Assembly: GCF_002994745.2 (NCBI RefSeq)
Contig: NC_037088.1
Location: 67,908,397-67,972,396, forward strand
Direction: 5' to 3'
From: Rosa chinensis
Lineage: Eukaryota; Streptophyta; Magnoliopsida; Rosales; Rosaceae
DNA length: 64,000 nucleotides
Made by a program: the position numbers and the translations under genes. The notes under the pieces were generated by a model. It searched no databases. It saw only the letters and a list, made by a program, of their open reading frames with translations, and was not told the DNA's origin. Positions 1 to 11,234 of this stretch are shown piece by piece (position 1 is the first letter of the stretch; the number at the start of each line of letters is the position of its first letter).

Positions 1-2506
1 ATAACACCTTCACATATTCAAAATATATCATGGATAGATATTTGATCAATTTCACATAAGTACATTTCTCTTTTTAGTGAATTTTCAGATTAACTGGTAA
101 CAAATCACAAATCCACATGCTAGGGACCGACGTACTATTCCCATAGCATGGGACAACCAGGTTGACTGGTATCAAATCACAAATCCACGTACTAGGGACC
201 GACGTACTATTCCCAAAGTACGGGTAAGCCGCAGCATACCAAGGACACAACCAAGGCATGTATACTCAAAGTAAGCACACTTCCTAAGAGTATAATAGTG
301 CACTATCTGAAGGGACTTGAGCCCACAGCTTAACTCCTCATAACACCAAAACAGTTTTACCAGTAATTCACTTAAGCACGGGGTTGTTGTAATCACCCGG
401 CTTCACAATTGTACTTTTCAGACATAATCAATTTCTCCACATACAATCTTTATAAGTTTTAGATTGTATAAATGTATATGTACACCCATATAAAGAGACA
501 TATTATTTCAAGACAAATCTTTACTTCTTAAAATAATTTCCACATATTCACAATTGGCCATATAAAATAGCTTTCACATCACATGATCAACATTTCATTA
601 TTCAACAATTAAATGGGAGATTAATAGCTTGAATAATATCCAAATCAATTCTCAATCATTTCATCATGCCAATCACACGCCAATTAACATATATATTTCA
701 CGTAAATATATATATACGTAATCATCCGCTCAGGAATGACCACTAATACCAACTATAGTTCAAGCATAAAAACCGTGAAATTCATTTGTATAATAAAATC
801 ATTTTACTTACCTATGGACCGTAGTTGATCAAGTCCATATGATTTAAAACAAATATTTATTCCACAAATATTTTCACACAATTATGACAAAAATAAAGTA
901 ATTAAATTTATTCGGTTCGTAATATGAACCACGTGAGGTTTACTCACCTCTAATCCAGCTGCGTCTTCTAAAAACTCAAATATAATGATATTCCAAACGC
1001 TCGTCAACTCAAACCGTCAAGTACCTAATCAAGTGCGGTCTTTGCTTAGTAAACGAAACACGAAATAAACTTAAACGACGATCCAATGGTCAGATTCTAA
1101 AATAAAGACGATTCAACGGTCGGATCTGAAAATAAAGACGATCCAACGGTCGGATCCTCACGGATCGCCCTTAGGATCATCCTCCAAAAATATCACGGAG
1201 ATCCAACGGTCAGATCTTCCTAAATCGTCCTTATAAACATCTCCACAAAATTTCATGAAAACCCGACGGTCGGATTCTCACGAATCACCTTCCGAATCAC
1301 TATTTCACAATTATACGAAGATCCAACGGTCGGATCTTCGCCCGTGACCTCACAAAGTCACCGGGACAGTCATACGATCAACATATTAAAATTTGAAGTA
1401 AAACCGATGGTCTGATCTTCACAGATCGTAAACCGAAGATAAAACGTAAAACCGTTAAAACATAAATCCACTATTTATCAACGTTTTCTAAAATAACCTT
1501 GTAATATATCAAAACGCTCGTATGGATGCGTAGATCATTGTCCAGATAATATAAACTCAAAATATGGTCCGACGCGCCGCCACAAGCGGTGGTCAGTGGG
1601 TGGTCAACACGGCGGTCAACCACCTCCGATGCAAAAGTCGTCAACTACAAACTTCTTCAAAATGAAAGGGAGATCAACTTTCATACCTGGAGCTAAGTCC
1701 GGTTCGGCCTAGATCGTCCTAGATCAAGCTTTGAAGTTCAGATTAATCTGGTGCGTCTGATCTGATCAGATTGGATCTGGGACGTTGAAAAAGTCAAACC
1801 ATGATCTAGCGTTCTACACACAAAATCGTGATGAAAGACTTACATGGGGATGATCAGGGGGAGGAGAACAACCCAAAACCGAGAGGATCGGCCCATGCAA
1901 CGCCGGCACGACCAAGATCCGATCGGGTCGAAACTTAGGTTCGGAGGGGCTTCGATCCAGCTTTCGGAGCAGCGGCGAGGCAAGGCGACACCAGAGGGAG
2001 GCTCGTCGTGGGGCGGCGATCCCAGGGGAGTCCGGGTCAGGGGCCGGAGAAGGCCGGAGGGGCCGTGTTCGGCCGGGTCGGGTCGGAGGGTGGACGGGCC
2101 TGGGGAGGGTTTCGAGCGAGAGAGAGAGAGAGAGAACCGGAGGGGGGACTATTCCGCAAAAACTGGAATTTTTCGTCCTTAATGAAAAATCAGAAATTTT
2201 TCCCTATTTATAGAAAATTTCCAAATTTCAAATATTCATAACTTATTCATACGAACTCCGAATATTGCGTTCCACATATGCACGCGATCGTATCGACGAG
2301 CTCTACAACTTTCATGAAGGAAGCCTTCCCAAATTCGGTACATATAAAAAGTCAACTTTCGCGGGTCCCTAAATAACGTTCGTTTTCGAAAATAAAATCG
2401 TTCGAACTACTTCCACAACTTCTTCAAGCTTCGTACTCGCTCCTAATACCGAGAAATCAATTCTAAAAATCCACGGAATTTAATTTGGATTTTTCGGGGT
2501 ATTACA
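1..2506 (-). mobile_element. Gypsy-like LTR, partial (continues beyond the window start)
   Basis: Read on the minus strand, this LTR starts at 2506 with TGTAATACCCCG, a start typical of chromovirus (Tekay/Del-like) LTRs, and runs off the window. Positions 1-1075 match 5473-6700 in the opposite orientation and 11900-12430 in the same orientation, so three copies of the family are present. Nucleotides 2507-2511 (GGAGT) would be the target-site duplication, but the other end is outside the window. The GC-rich open frame near 1844-2182 lies inside the LTR and shows no protein family, so it is not called a gene. The family assignment rests on the terminal motif only. Confidence 0.6.
1078..1425. 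repeat. Repeated dyad motif GATCCAACGGTCGGATC in the LTR
   Basis: About seven variants of a 17-bp partly palindromic motif (arms GATCC/GGATC around AACGGTC) occur at roughly 1080, 1109, 1140, 1200, 1260, 1320 and 1410, spaced 30-90 bp apart. They lie in the upstream half of a minus-strand LTR, where enhancers usually sit. Function is unknown. The motif is absent from the other two copies, whose upstream halves differ. Confidence 0.7.
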
Positions 2507-2937
2507 GGAGTGAGCCGGGAACAAAGTCTCCACAACCACAGCAGCCACGCCCTCCCTAATGTGCTCGTCGGCGACCTCTTCTCCATAGGCGGTAGCCACC
2601 GTCAGAGCCTGCTGAAAATCCAGGACTCCGACTAACCCCAACCACGCCAATTCGTTCACGTGCGTCTTCACGCACGCAGGATCTTGTCAGAGGACTCGGA
2701 AATCTCCTGGAGGACCTTGCCCGGTGGCCGGAGCCAATTTCCAAGAAGAAGAAGAAGAAGAGCAGGCAATGTGGGACACCGATCTGGAATCCTCTCAAGC
2801 TGAATTAGAGGACACCGACGACCTCGTATCTCGATGAGGAGTGTAAGGTCGCCGGAGTTGAACGACGCGGTGATATCGAAGACACCGATCAGATCAGATC
2901 AAATCAGCTTCATCTTGAAAGGATGGCCGGAGCCTTA
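2507..2937 (-). pseudogene. Unrecognised coding-like fragment between LTRs
   Basis: This GC-richer stretch lies between the LTR ending at 2506 and the solo LTR starting at 2938. On the minus strand about 50 codons are open (roughly 2671 to 2507), with a peptide that looks protein-like (it contains HVNELAWLGLVGVLDFQQAL). I do not recognise the family. The upstream part (2700-2937, minus) has a CTT repeat and looks like an untranslated leader. The frame runs into the LTR boundary, so the gene, if it was one, is truncated. Before the solo LTR inserted, this sequence joined 4625 onward. Confidence 0.3.
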
Positions 2938-3838
2938 TGATGCGCTTAAAGCAAGCGCGCAATTTAACCCTGAAAATATCGTTAGTAGTATAAGTAAGTA
3001 GGGATCGTTCTATTCCGAGGATTGAGGGTACACCTGTCATTGTGAAACAAATAAAGAAAAGTATTATTTACAAAAATAAAATAAAGAATAAATATATACA
3101 AGTAAACACAAATAAGGGGGGGGGGATTAGGATTCTTAAAATTAAAGTTAAAATAAATAAAATAAAGAAAATGTAAAAACATATATACAAGGGTGGAACG
3201 CAAGGAACAAAGATCAAAATCAATTCCATGTAATCAAATTCGATTCAAACCCTATAATTGTTCTTCCAAGTCATGAGAGAGGAGTTGATCATGTGAAACA
3301 TTCGAAAGCAAATGATTTCCCATATTTTACTTTTCAATGCTAATTAACCTAAGCGAAAGCACCTAGATTAATCCTATCAAACATGCAATCAAGCCCTAGA
3401 AAGCTAGTCAATCATGACATGTTCAACGCATTAGACATAGAGAAAGGCTATCAACTCAAGTGTACAACTTAGTTATGGAAAAGTCCACCTAATTGCAATC
3501 CTCTTCAATTGAATTCGATTCTTGTCCAGAACCTTTACTACTTTTGATTCAAGTTACACAAAACGAAAAGTCGATTTCATGTTCTTAAACCTAGCACCAA
3601 TTACATGCAAATCCTATAAGTGTCGATCCAAATAAGATAAACATATAAAAGTTTTCTGTAAAGCAAATTTAATCGAACAAACTCACATAAGCAACTTAGA
3701 ATCACAATTATGGAATTCGAAAACTTTATTTAAACATAGAAATTGGGCTTAAACTTTGCCCTAAACATTATTGTTAACTAGAAACAAGTTGAATTCAAAC
3801 AAGGAAAACAAAAGATCATTACAAGGAAAATGAATGAA

Positions 3839-4090
3839 TTACACCGTGAGGGGAGATGGAGATGGAGAGCTAGATGGTTGGATCTTGAATCTTGGAAGCA
3901 AGCCTTCAAGGTGGATGATGGAGGATATGATCTTCACGGCTCCTTCTTCTTCTTCCTCTCCTTGCTTGAAAACGCAGAACTTTGCAACTAGAGAATGGAG
4001 AAGGAAAATGAAAAGGAAATGGAGAGACAAAGAAGATGAGATGGATGAAGGAATGGGTATTTTGAGAGTGAGAGGAGAAGTGTATTTATA
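3839..4090 (-). other. Conserved short ORF in the LTR leader
   Basis: A minus-strand frame downstream of the LTR TATA-like element ends in a peptide with HLEGLLPRFKIQPSSS. The same peptide is encoded in the second copy of this LTR (52630-52849, plus), although surrounding sequence and upstream codons differ. A weaker match (VYHLEGSSCIQ) occurs in the third, more diverged LTR (9443-9838, minus). It may be a leader ORF or simply a conserved nucleic-acid signal. No protein family is recognised. Confidence 0.35.
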
Positions 4091-4204
4091 GCCCAAAAAA
4101 TGATGAATGGAGGGTGGAGATGAACATAAATGAAGGGCTAGATATGTTAGACATATTTGTAAAAAATATCTTCCCACTTGTTTATCACTTGTTCAACTTG
4201 AATT

Positions 4205-4399
4205 GATTTTCCTCCTCAAGATTTTCCATTTGGTTGTAACTTTGATTTTCCTCCTCAAGATTTTCCACTTGCTTGCAACTTTGATTTTCCTCCTCAAGAT
4301 TTTCCACTTGGTTGCAACTTTGATTTTCCTCCTCAAGATTTTCCACTTGGTTGCAACTTTGATTTTCCTCCTCAAGATTTTCCACTTGCTTGGAGGTCC
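4205..4399. repeat. 39-bp tandem repeat, five copies
   Basis: Units start at 4205, 4244, 4283, 4322 and 4361, with only scattered substitutions. Because 39 is a multiple of three, every frame free of stops in one unit stays open. On the minus strand this gives a 13-residue repeat resembling NQVENLEEENQSC. The array lies inside the solo LTR, in the region corresponding to its promoter-proximal part. Confidence 0.9.
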
Positions 4400-4624
4400 T
4401 AAAAATAGAAACTAATAAGAAAAATAGAAACTTTCCTAAAATGAAAAATGACAACTTACTAAAAATGATAAATAGAAACTACAAAAATATAAACTTTCTA
4501 CAAATAGGAACTTTCCCAATCAAAGAATGGAAACTTTCCTAAACAGGATTTTAATAAGGAAATAACGTAAGAAATGTAGGGAAATGCAGTTAAAACGTCG
4601 CATTAAAATGCTCCTATCACCTTA

Positions 4625-4748
4625 ATCGACGATGGGGTGGCTGGGCTTTGGTCAGGTTTGTGTTGTGGTTCAATTGATGGTGACGATGATGAGAGATGGT
4701 GGCTTTCCGGTGATTGCAGAGGGAAGAGAAGAAGAAGAGAGATCGGGG

Positions 4749-4797
<49 letters not shown>

Positions 4798-5472
4798 TTT
4801 TCGTTTTGGCCAGAGGAAAAAGATTCCCCGAAGGGTAAAATTGTCAGAGTGTAAATAATTTAAACATACAAGTGGCCTTATGTGTACAATAAAACTTTGG
4901 TGGCCTTATAACTAATTTAAGTTTTAAACTGACACTTGTATGTAATTTTCTATTTAATTTATTCTCAAAATTTTTTAATCTTTCATGAGTAAATATGTCG
5001 AAAATTTTAATTTTAGCTAGCAAATTCTCTTCTCTTAACCTCATTCATAATCCACAGACCAAACAACTCGAGAAACTCCTGCTGAAACTTCAAAAACACC
5101 CACAACCCTCCCTTGCCTCGTCATCCATCCCTAGAGCTCTGTAGACATCCACACCTCTCCAAATTAAAATTAAACTCCCAATTCTCCACCACAATCCCAA
5201 TAATCTTTCTCAATCTTTAACCATCTCCACAACCTTGGGTTTATGGCTCCTAATCAGAGCCGAGATCCAAAAATACCGGTCAAAGAACTTGTTGTTCCAA
5301 AAATTTTCAACAACTTGTCATTGAAAATTGGGGTCGCTATGACGGTGACGTTGTTTACTGAGATGATACGGTCGGCCAGCAGAGTGGTGGTCGAGCAAAG
5401 TGGCGATCTTGCGTCGAACAAGAGCGATTTGTATGATCATAGAGGGAAAGGAATGGGGAAGATGTGGTGGCG
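4625..5472. other. Host sequence with GA microsatellite and an unrecognised ORF start
   Basis: This is the continuation of 2507-2937 once the solo LTR is removed. It contains a (GA)n run at about 4756-4792 and an AT-rich stretch (4850-5040). A CT-rich leader-like segment then precedes an ATG at 5243. The open frame from 5243 (MAPNQSRDPKIPVKELV...) runs into the LTR junction near 5473 and then stops, so it looks like the 5' end of a truncated gene. No family is recognised. Confidence 0.3.
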
Positions 5473-7305
5473 TTTAAGTTTATTTCGTGTTTCGTTTACT
5501 AAGCAAAGACCTTACTTGATTAGGTACTTGACGGTTTGAGTTGACGAGCGTTTGGAATATTGTTATATTTGACTTTTTAGAAGACGCAGCAGGATTAGAG
5601 GTGAGTAAACCTCACGTGGTTCATATTACGAACCGAATAAGTTTAATTACTTTATTTTTGTCGCAATTGTGTGAAAATATTTGCGGAATAAATATTTGTT
5701 TTAAATCATATGGACTTGATCAACTACGGTCCATACGTAAGTAAAATGATTTTATTATACAAATGAATTTCACGGTTTTTATGCTTGAACTATAGTTGGT
5801 ATTAGTGGTCATCCATGAGCGGATGATTACATATATATATATTTACGTGGAATATATATTTTGGTTGACGTGTGATTGGTGTGATGAAATGATTGAGAAT
5901 GGATTGGATATTATTCAAGCTATTAATCTCTCATTTAATTGTTGAATAATGAAATGTTGATCATGTGGTGTGAAAGTTATTTTATATGCCCAATTGTGAA
6001 TGTGTGGAAATTGTTTTAAGAAATAAAGATTTGTTTTGAAATAATATGAACTCGATCGACTACGGTTCATAGGGCTGCGACTCACAAGTAAGAAAATGAA
6101 TTTAAGTATAAAATGAATTTACTTATTCGTGTTATACAATTATGTTACTTATGTTTTCATATGAGGATATTCCTAAGTATATGTCTCTTTATGTGGGTGT
6201 ACATATACATATATTACGATCTATAACTCATAAAGATTGTATTTTGTGAATTTGATTATGTCTGAAAAGTACAATTGTGAAGCCGGGTGTTATCTACTAC
6301 CCCGTGCTTAAGTGAATTACTGGTAAATGTGTTTTGGTGTTATGATGAAGTTAAGCTGTGGGCCCTAGTCCCTTCAGATAGTGCACTATTATACTCTTAG
6401 GAATGGTGCTTACTTTGAGTATACATACTTTGGTAGTGTCCTTGGTATGCTGCGGCTTACCCATGCTTTGGTATTATGGACCCTAGCATGTGGATTCCTG
6501 TGCTTTGGTATTATGGACCCTAGCACGCGGATTTATGAATTGTTACCAGTCAACCTGGCTTTCCCGTGTTTTGGTATTATGGACCCTAACACGTGGATTT
6601 ATGATTTGTTACCAGTTAATCCGAAAATTCACTAAAAAGATAAGTGTACTTATATTATTTTGATCAAATATCTATCTATGATATATTTTTAATATGTGAA
6701 GGTGTTAGTAAAAAGAGAATCAAGCATGTATTGCTTTAATGTTATTTCACATATTAATGTTGCAATATTTGTTGGTTGTGATCAGTCAGAGTTCTAATCT
6801 GTCTGTCAAATGTTGAGTTTTAAAAGAGAGTATCGAAAAATACTTACTTTTATGTTTTTGTGATTTTTGGAGTTACCTTGTGAGTGTGTTGATTGTTTAC
6901 TTGAGTTATAAGAATTGTAATTTAATAAATCAACAGTTCTTTCTTGTTTACTCATACGGGCTGTCAAAAGCTTACCGGGTTTTGTGTTGTTGCAATTCCC
7001 GGTACACTATTCAAATTGTGTAGCGGGTAATCTCAGGTCAGGAGAATCAGGGCAGTGATCGTGCGGTTTAGAGTATTAGTATTGGATTTACAGCATTTGT
7101 TTTTGTGAGGAGAATTATACTCATTTGAGTTTTACAATTTGATTTGGTGAGAGTATGCTGTAATAAGTAACTTAAGGATCTGGTTTATGTAATATTAATA
7201 GGTGTAAGGTGTGGTTGTTTCTGAGAGAAAAATCAGAACGTTATTTGTATTGTTATTATTCATGTTCCGGATTTGAATCCTTAATTCAAAATTCGGGGTG
7301 TGACA
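5473..7305 (+). mobile_element. Gypsy-like LTR, 5'-truncated copy
   Basis: From about 5473 the sequence matches the reverse complement of 1-1075, starting at GTTTATTTCGTGTTTCG. It continues to 7305, ending CGGGGTGTGACA, the expected inverted counterpart of a TGTCACACCCCG LTR start. The 5' half is missing or replaced by unrelated sequence. The bases following the end, GCTTC (7306-7310), would be the target-site duplication, but no upstream partner was found. It abuts a Tat/Athila-like gag fragment and apparently inserted into it. Confidence 0.6.
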
Positions 7306-7544
7306 GCTTCAAACTCATTGAAAGATCCTTGTTGCACGTTTGGATTGTCATTCCACGAAAAGTAAGGAGGATTATCCCATGCCGGATTGTATGGAGGAGA
7401 ATAGTAATTATTCCAATGCTTTTGGTTGTCTTGAAATCCTCCGAGCATGGTATTTTGATTGTAGTATCCTTGATATTGGATGCTTGGACATGTCTCCTTA
7501 GAATGACCAACTATGGAGCATATGGAACACACCTCGTAAGATTT

Positions 7545-8390
7545 TTTTTTTTTTGAAATAGAAGTTGAATTCATTAGATCAACAGCCAATAGGCTAGAGT
7601 CTACCAGAACTTACAAAAGCAAAACTCGGCAACAGCCGAACTAAACTATCGAAGCTAGAGTAGATCACTAAAATCTCTGGGACGCTCGCTTTTAAGCAAG
7701 CCTATCTAAGAATGTATAAACCTCGCCCTCTACGGAAAGGAAATCATTCAACTAGCCCTTCCTTGCCAGGCACGCAATTGTGGTACAAGTAAGAAACTAG
7801 AAACATCATAGAAGGCTCATAGAAGTCCATATACGCTCACATAGGCTTGACCCCAAATAGCAGGAATTAAAAAAGAGCCAACTCCGTCCCTTTCGGGTTG
7901 GAGTGTTTCCCCACAGCTTGTTTCTTCATTGGGGACTTATTTTTCGCCTTAATCTCACCCTGTTTTGAGGTCTGCTGCTTGCCATCAGACGACGCCTTAT
8001 TTCTACTACCAGAAGGTCGTCCTCTCTTCCGCTTCATACTCCCAGAATGAGTAGCCTCATGTATAGGGTTCAATCCCAGATTTTCAGAATCAAGAGTGAG
8101 ATTTCTCTTACCTACCGCCAAGCTCAATTTCAGTTTCTTAGGAGAGATAGTCAGGTTTTCTTCTCTGGCTCGACGCTTGCCAGAGATACATTCTGGAGTG
8201 TCCGCCGTCCCCTGGAGTTCGCGTACCACAACATGTCGCTTCTGCTTTGGAAATAAAACATTCAAACATGGTTCCCCACTCGGACCAGGATCTGGAGTCC
8301 GAAATATCAATGGTGGACACGGGGTGGGAACCCTAGCTCTTACATCAGTATTGAGCCTACTACCACTAGCGTGCCCCGATGTTGACCCCG
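7545..8390 (-). mobile_element. LINE-like retroposon, 5'-truncated, poly(A) tail, 10-bp TSD
   Basis: The insertion is flanked by CGTAAGATTT at 7535-7544 and 8391-8400. On the plus strand the left end is a T-run (7541-7554), meaning a poly(A) tail on the minus strand. A basic ORF occupies the 5' part and about 320 bp of 3' untranslated sequence precedes the tail. No reverse-transcriptase ORF is present. A diverged relative lies at 25458-26189 with the same ORF-then-UTR order. Confidence 0.75.
7867..8390 (-). CDS. C-terminal part of a LINE ORF1-like basic protein (partial)
   Basis: The frame is open from the element's 5' truncation point to a stop at 7867-7869; upstream it reads without a break into the interrupted host gag, so its own start codon is missing. 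The protein is Lys/Arg-rich and includes KRKRGRPSGSRNK, an AT-hook-like GRP motif as found at the C terminus of plant L1 ORF1 proteins (DUF4283/zinc-knuckle type). The related sequence at 25.8-26.2 kb shares RRARE, TISPKKL, the GRP motif and a terminal SNPKG, which points to a shared coding ancestor. The nucleic-acid-binding role is inferred from the family. Confidence 0.45.
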
Positions 8391-8529
8391 CGTAAGATTT
8401 GTGCCACATTGAAAAACAAAACAGAAATTTAAGTTAGTAATATATACAGAAAGAATGTGTAAAATCCCAAAAATCAAAATATAAACAAAAATAAACCAAA
8501 CAATGTGAATGTGAAAAATAAGTATTTTT

Positions 8530-8552
8530 CAAACCCCGGCAACGGCACCAAA
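8530..8552 (-). promoter_or_regulatory. Primer-binding site of the minus-strand Tat/Athila-like element
   Basis: On the minus strand, TGGTGCCGTTGCCGGGG follows the LTR end after about five bases. It resembles the TGGCGCCGTTGCCGGGG primer-binding site of plant Athila/Tat elements, which is complementary to a tRNA 3' end (tRNA identity not verified). It fixes the LTR boundary at 8556. Confidence 0.7.
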
Positions 8553-8555
8553 AAT

Positions 8556-10628
8556 TGGTACACCCAAAATAGACGCTCAATTTTACCCTGCAATAATGTA
8601 GTCGTCATTAGTAAAGGATAAGCAAAGATCATTCGATGCCAGAGATTGAGGGTAACTATATTAATCGCACAAAAGAAAACAAAACAAAACAAAACTAACA
8701 CTAAAAGAAACGTCACACAACAAAAAGGAAAAGAGAGAAAGATGGAGGGTCAGAGAGGGGATAGAAGAGGGCACTGCAATCCTAAAAACGAAACTCATTT
8801 GGGGTTTTTGGGTTTTTAAAGAAAATAAACAGAAAATAAAGAAAAGAACACAATTTTGAATTTAGGGTTTTGAAAGATAATGATGAAGATGTTAGGAACT
8901 CGGAAATCCACCACCAAAATATGCTTGAGACAAATTTATCATCCTAGTTTCAATTACTAAATCGTGAAAATGGTTTCAATCAAGAACAAACCATGAAGCA
9001 TGCGTAAGTTCTTATTACTTCCCTAGATTACTTAAGCAAGATGAACGCATCATTACTAAGCCTTTAGAATAAACAATCAAGGTATAGAACGCTATCCTAT
9101 CAACAATTCATTATAAGTATTAATCACGTGTGGAAGTTTGATCGAAACAAGTATGCAAAACTAGTGTGGAACGCCTACCTAGCATGCAATCCTTTTTATT
9201 TGGTTTCACCTATTATCCTATAGGTTTTACTACCATTGAAACAAGATTTATCCTATAGATTTATTAACTCACATGATCATAATATTTTATGTGCGCATTC
9301 ATAAAACATAAACATGCAAGAGTTATCTGTAAACCAAAACCAAATAAACAATTTCACCACAAAACAATCACGAAACTAGGAATCAAAATATTGTCAAAAA
9401 CATATCTTAGGGGCTTCAAACCTCGCCCCTAACAAAAGTGAATTAGCCACACATTGTCTCAAAATTCACAATTAAACACATATGAGTTTGAATTACAAGA
9501 AAGTAAAAACCGTAAAGGAAAGAAGATGAAAGCCACGAATTCACTTTTAGGTAGCCTTGGATGCAAGAACTCCCCTCAAGATGGTACACGGCAAGGCTTG
9601 ATGAAGATGGATGATGGTGTGCATGGTTTTTGCTCTTGGAGGACTTGGGAATTTCAAGACTTTGTGTGCTAGGTTTTAGGGCAGAAGATGGCGCTGTAGG
9701 GGTGGTCCTTTGCAACATGTTTTGCTGCTCTATATATATGTGGAGCACCTCCAAGTTTCCTTTTCCAATTCTGCTTTGAAAACCTCTCCTAGTTGCTTGA
9801 GAATTACTCTGATTGGTGCACAATTGAATGATTTTCAAGGCTTAATAATCTTCCCAAAATCTTGATGAATCATTCTAGGACTCTCCTTCATATTTGCTGC
9901 AGCAATAACCTTCCAAAAATGCCCAAGAAATCCGTCCATAGAAGATTTCTGCCAAACTGTCCTGTTTTGACTAGGATTCAATTTCTGACTCTAAAGCTTC
10001 CTCTTGGACAAGGAATGACTTCGACTTGATAGGTTTCTGGATGGTTCTTGACTCTCACGTGATCTATGACATCATATCTTCTAGATTGATCAACAACTTC
10101 CTGGAAAAACTCCAATTAAATCTCCGGAAAAGACTTAACAAAAACCTTTGTGAAAAGCTGACAGTTTCTGCCTTATCGGGAACCTTAATTTGAATTTGAT
10201 TTCCTGCTGCCTCGTTGATGCTTCTGACCAGTTCTTTGGCTCTAGTTAAAGTATAATATCATGTCTTCAAATATTGCTGGCCCTTTCTTCAAATTTGCAG
10301 CAGGAATGATGCAAGAATTGCTCCTCAAAACCATTCCCAGAAAGCTGATTCTGAAACTGCAGTTTTCTGCTTTGCAGCAACTGTTTTGCACAATGATTTC
10401 TGTAGACTTCCCTTGTAGTTTCTGGCTAAATGGTTGATCAAACTTAGTCCTTTGCATCATTACTTCATTATACATGACTTCGTTGCTCCCTTTAAGCTCC
10501 TATTTCTCTTGAATCACTTCACGAACTACCTAAAAAGAAAACAAAGTTAAAATTGACTTTTTACAGGAAATAGCTAAGAAAAGTGTAGAGGATTGCATAT
10601 TATATTTTTTGCATTTATGCTCCTATCA
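8556..10628 (-). mobile_element. 5' LTR of a Tat/Athila-like gypsy element
   Basis: On the minus strand the LTR starts TGATAGGAGC at 10628, the same start as the solo LTRs at 2938-4619 and 51601-53743, and ends GTGTACCA at 8556 next to the primer-binding site. The interior is well diverged from those two copies. Open frames within it (9443-9838 minus and others) are LTR sequence, not genes. The other LTR of this element is not in the window, because the internal region is cut off at 7306. GTGGC at 10629-10633 would be one half of the target-site duplication. Confidence 0.7.
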
Positions 10629-11229
10629 GTGGCTCAAGCTATATATTGTCGACAAGTTTGAAATATATATTTAGAGGCTAAATAAAGCCTACTATGAAAG
10701 TATGGAAGCATGAAAAGTCAACTTTAGCACATTTTCCTACTTCGGCTAGGACAAACCGAGCTAAACAAGGAATGAAGGGAGGCAGACTAACCAAACGAAA
10801 TCCAAATGAGCTGAAACTTTCTAGATTAAATCTGGAAATCCCAAGGATCATTTCTTATGAAGAGTGCCAAAGCTATGTTTGAGTGAAAGGCCTTCAAACA
10901 ATTAGTCTAATTTTCTGCAGAAGCAAAACTGGAAAACTGGACCTGTAATAGGTCCAGCAGCCTTTTCGGCCCAACCACGATACTAAAAGCTGTGAAATTT
11001 TACCAACATGATCTACACTCATAATGGAACATTTTTTATGAAGAAGTCAAAGGCCCATTCGGAACTCTTGATAGAGATATGATTGAAGGAATAAAGGAGC
11101 CGAAAGTGATTCAAAAGCACTCCAAAACTCATCATTTCTATCTCCATTTAGTGCTCCATTATCTCCATTTAGTGCTCCACCTCCACCTCCACCTCCATTA
11201 TCTCCTTTAGTGCCCCACTATCTCCAATT
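10629..11229 (+). mobile_element. Left part of a split plus-strand Tat-like LTR
   Basis: Positions 10700-10990 are clearly homologous to 51960-52210 inside the plus-strand solo LTR (shared CCAAAGGATCATTTCTTATG-like and GGTCCAGCAGC segments). The sequence is interrupted at 11230-11234 by a solo LTR insertion and appears to resume at 19156, where a TATA box and leader follow at the expected spacing. A short purine/pyrimidine repeat (TCTCCATTTAGTGCTCCA type) lies at 11150-11229. Confidence 0.5.
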
Positions 11230-11234
11230 AGTGC

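Larger units (their letters stand above)
2938..4619 (-). mobile_element. Solo LTR, Tat/Athila-like gypsy family (TSD CCTTA)
   Basis: On the minus strand the sequence begins TGATAGGAGC and ends GCGCATCA, giving TG...CA termini, and it is flanked by perfect 5-bp direct repeats CCTTA (2933-2937 and 4620-4624). Most of it is homologous to 51601-53743 in the opposite orientation. No primer-binding site, polypurine tract or pol sequence is present, so it is a solo LTR. It is about 460 bp shorter than the 51.6-kb copy, lacking the part equivalent to 51850-52330, and it carries a 39-bp tandem array. A minus-strand TATA-like element (CTATAAATAC) lies at about 4080-4092. Confidence 0.85.
7306..8529 (-). 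pseudogene. Gypsy gag fragment with zinc knuckle, interrupted
   Basis: On the minus strand, host sequence 8409-8401 joins 7534-7306 once the inserted LINE-like element is removed. The rejoined frame is open across the junction and carries a CCHC-type knuckle (CSICSIVGHSKETC) followed by an Asn/Tyr/Pro-rich stretch, as in Gag of Tat/Athila elements. The knuckle lies only about 130 bp from the primer-binding site once the insertion is removed, so most of gag is deleted. The LTR at 5473-7305 cuts off the downstream end. Confidence 0.55.

Noticed and set aside
1844..2241. Overlapping GC-rich open frames on the plus strand
   Set aside because: They lie inside a minus-strand LTR, are Arg/Gly-rich from composition and GA repeats, and match no family.
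6381..6635. Open frame with repeated FGIMDPSTRIYELLPVN-type peptide
   Set aside because: It is LTR sequence with short internal repeats; its counterparts at 1-400 and 11958-12164 are not conserved as protein.
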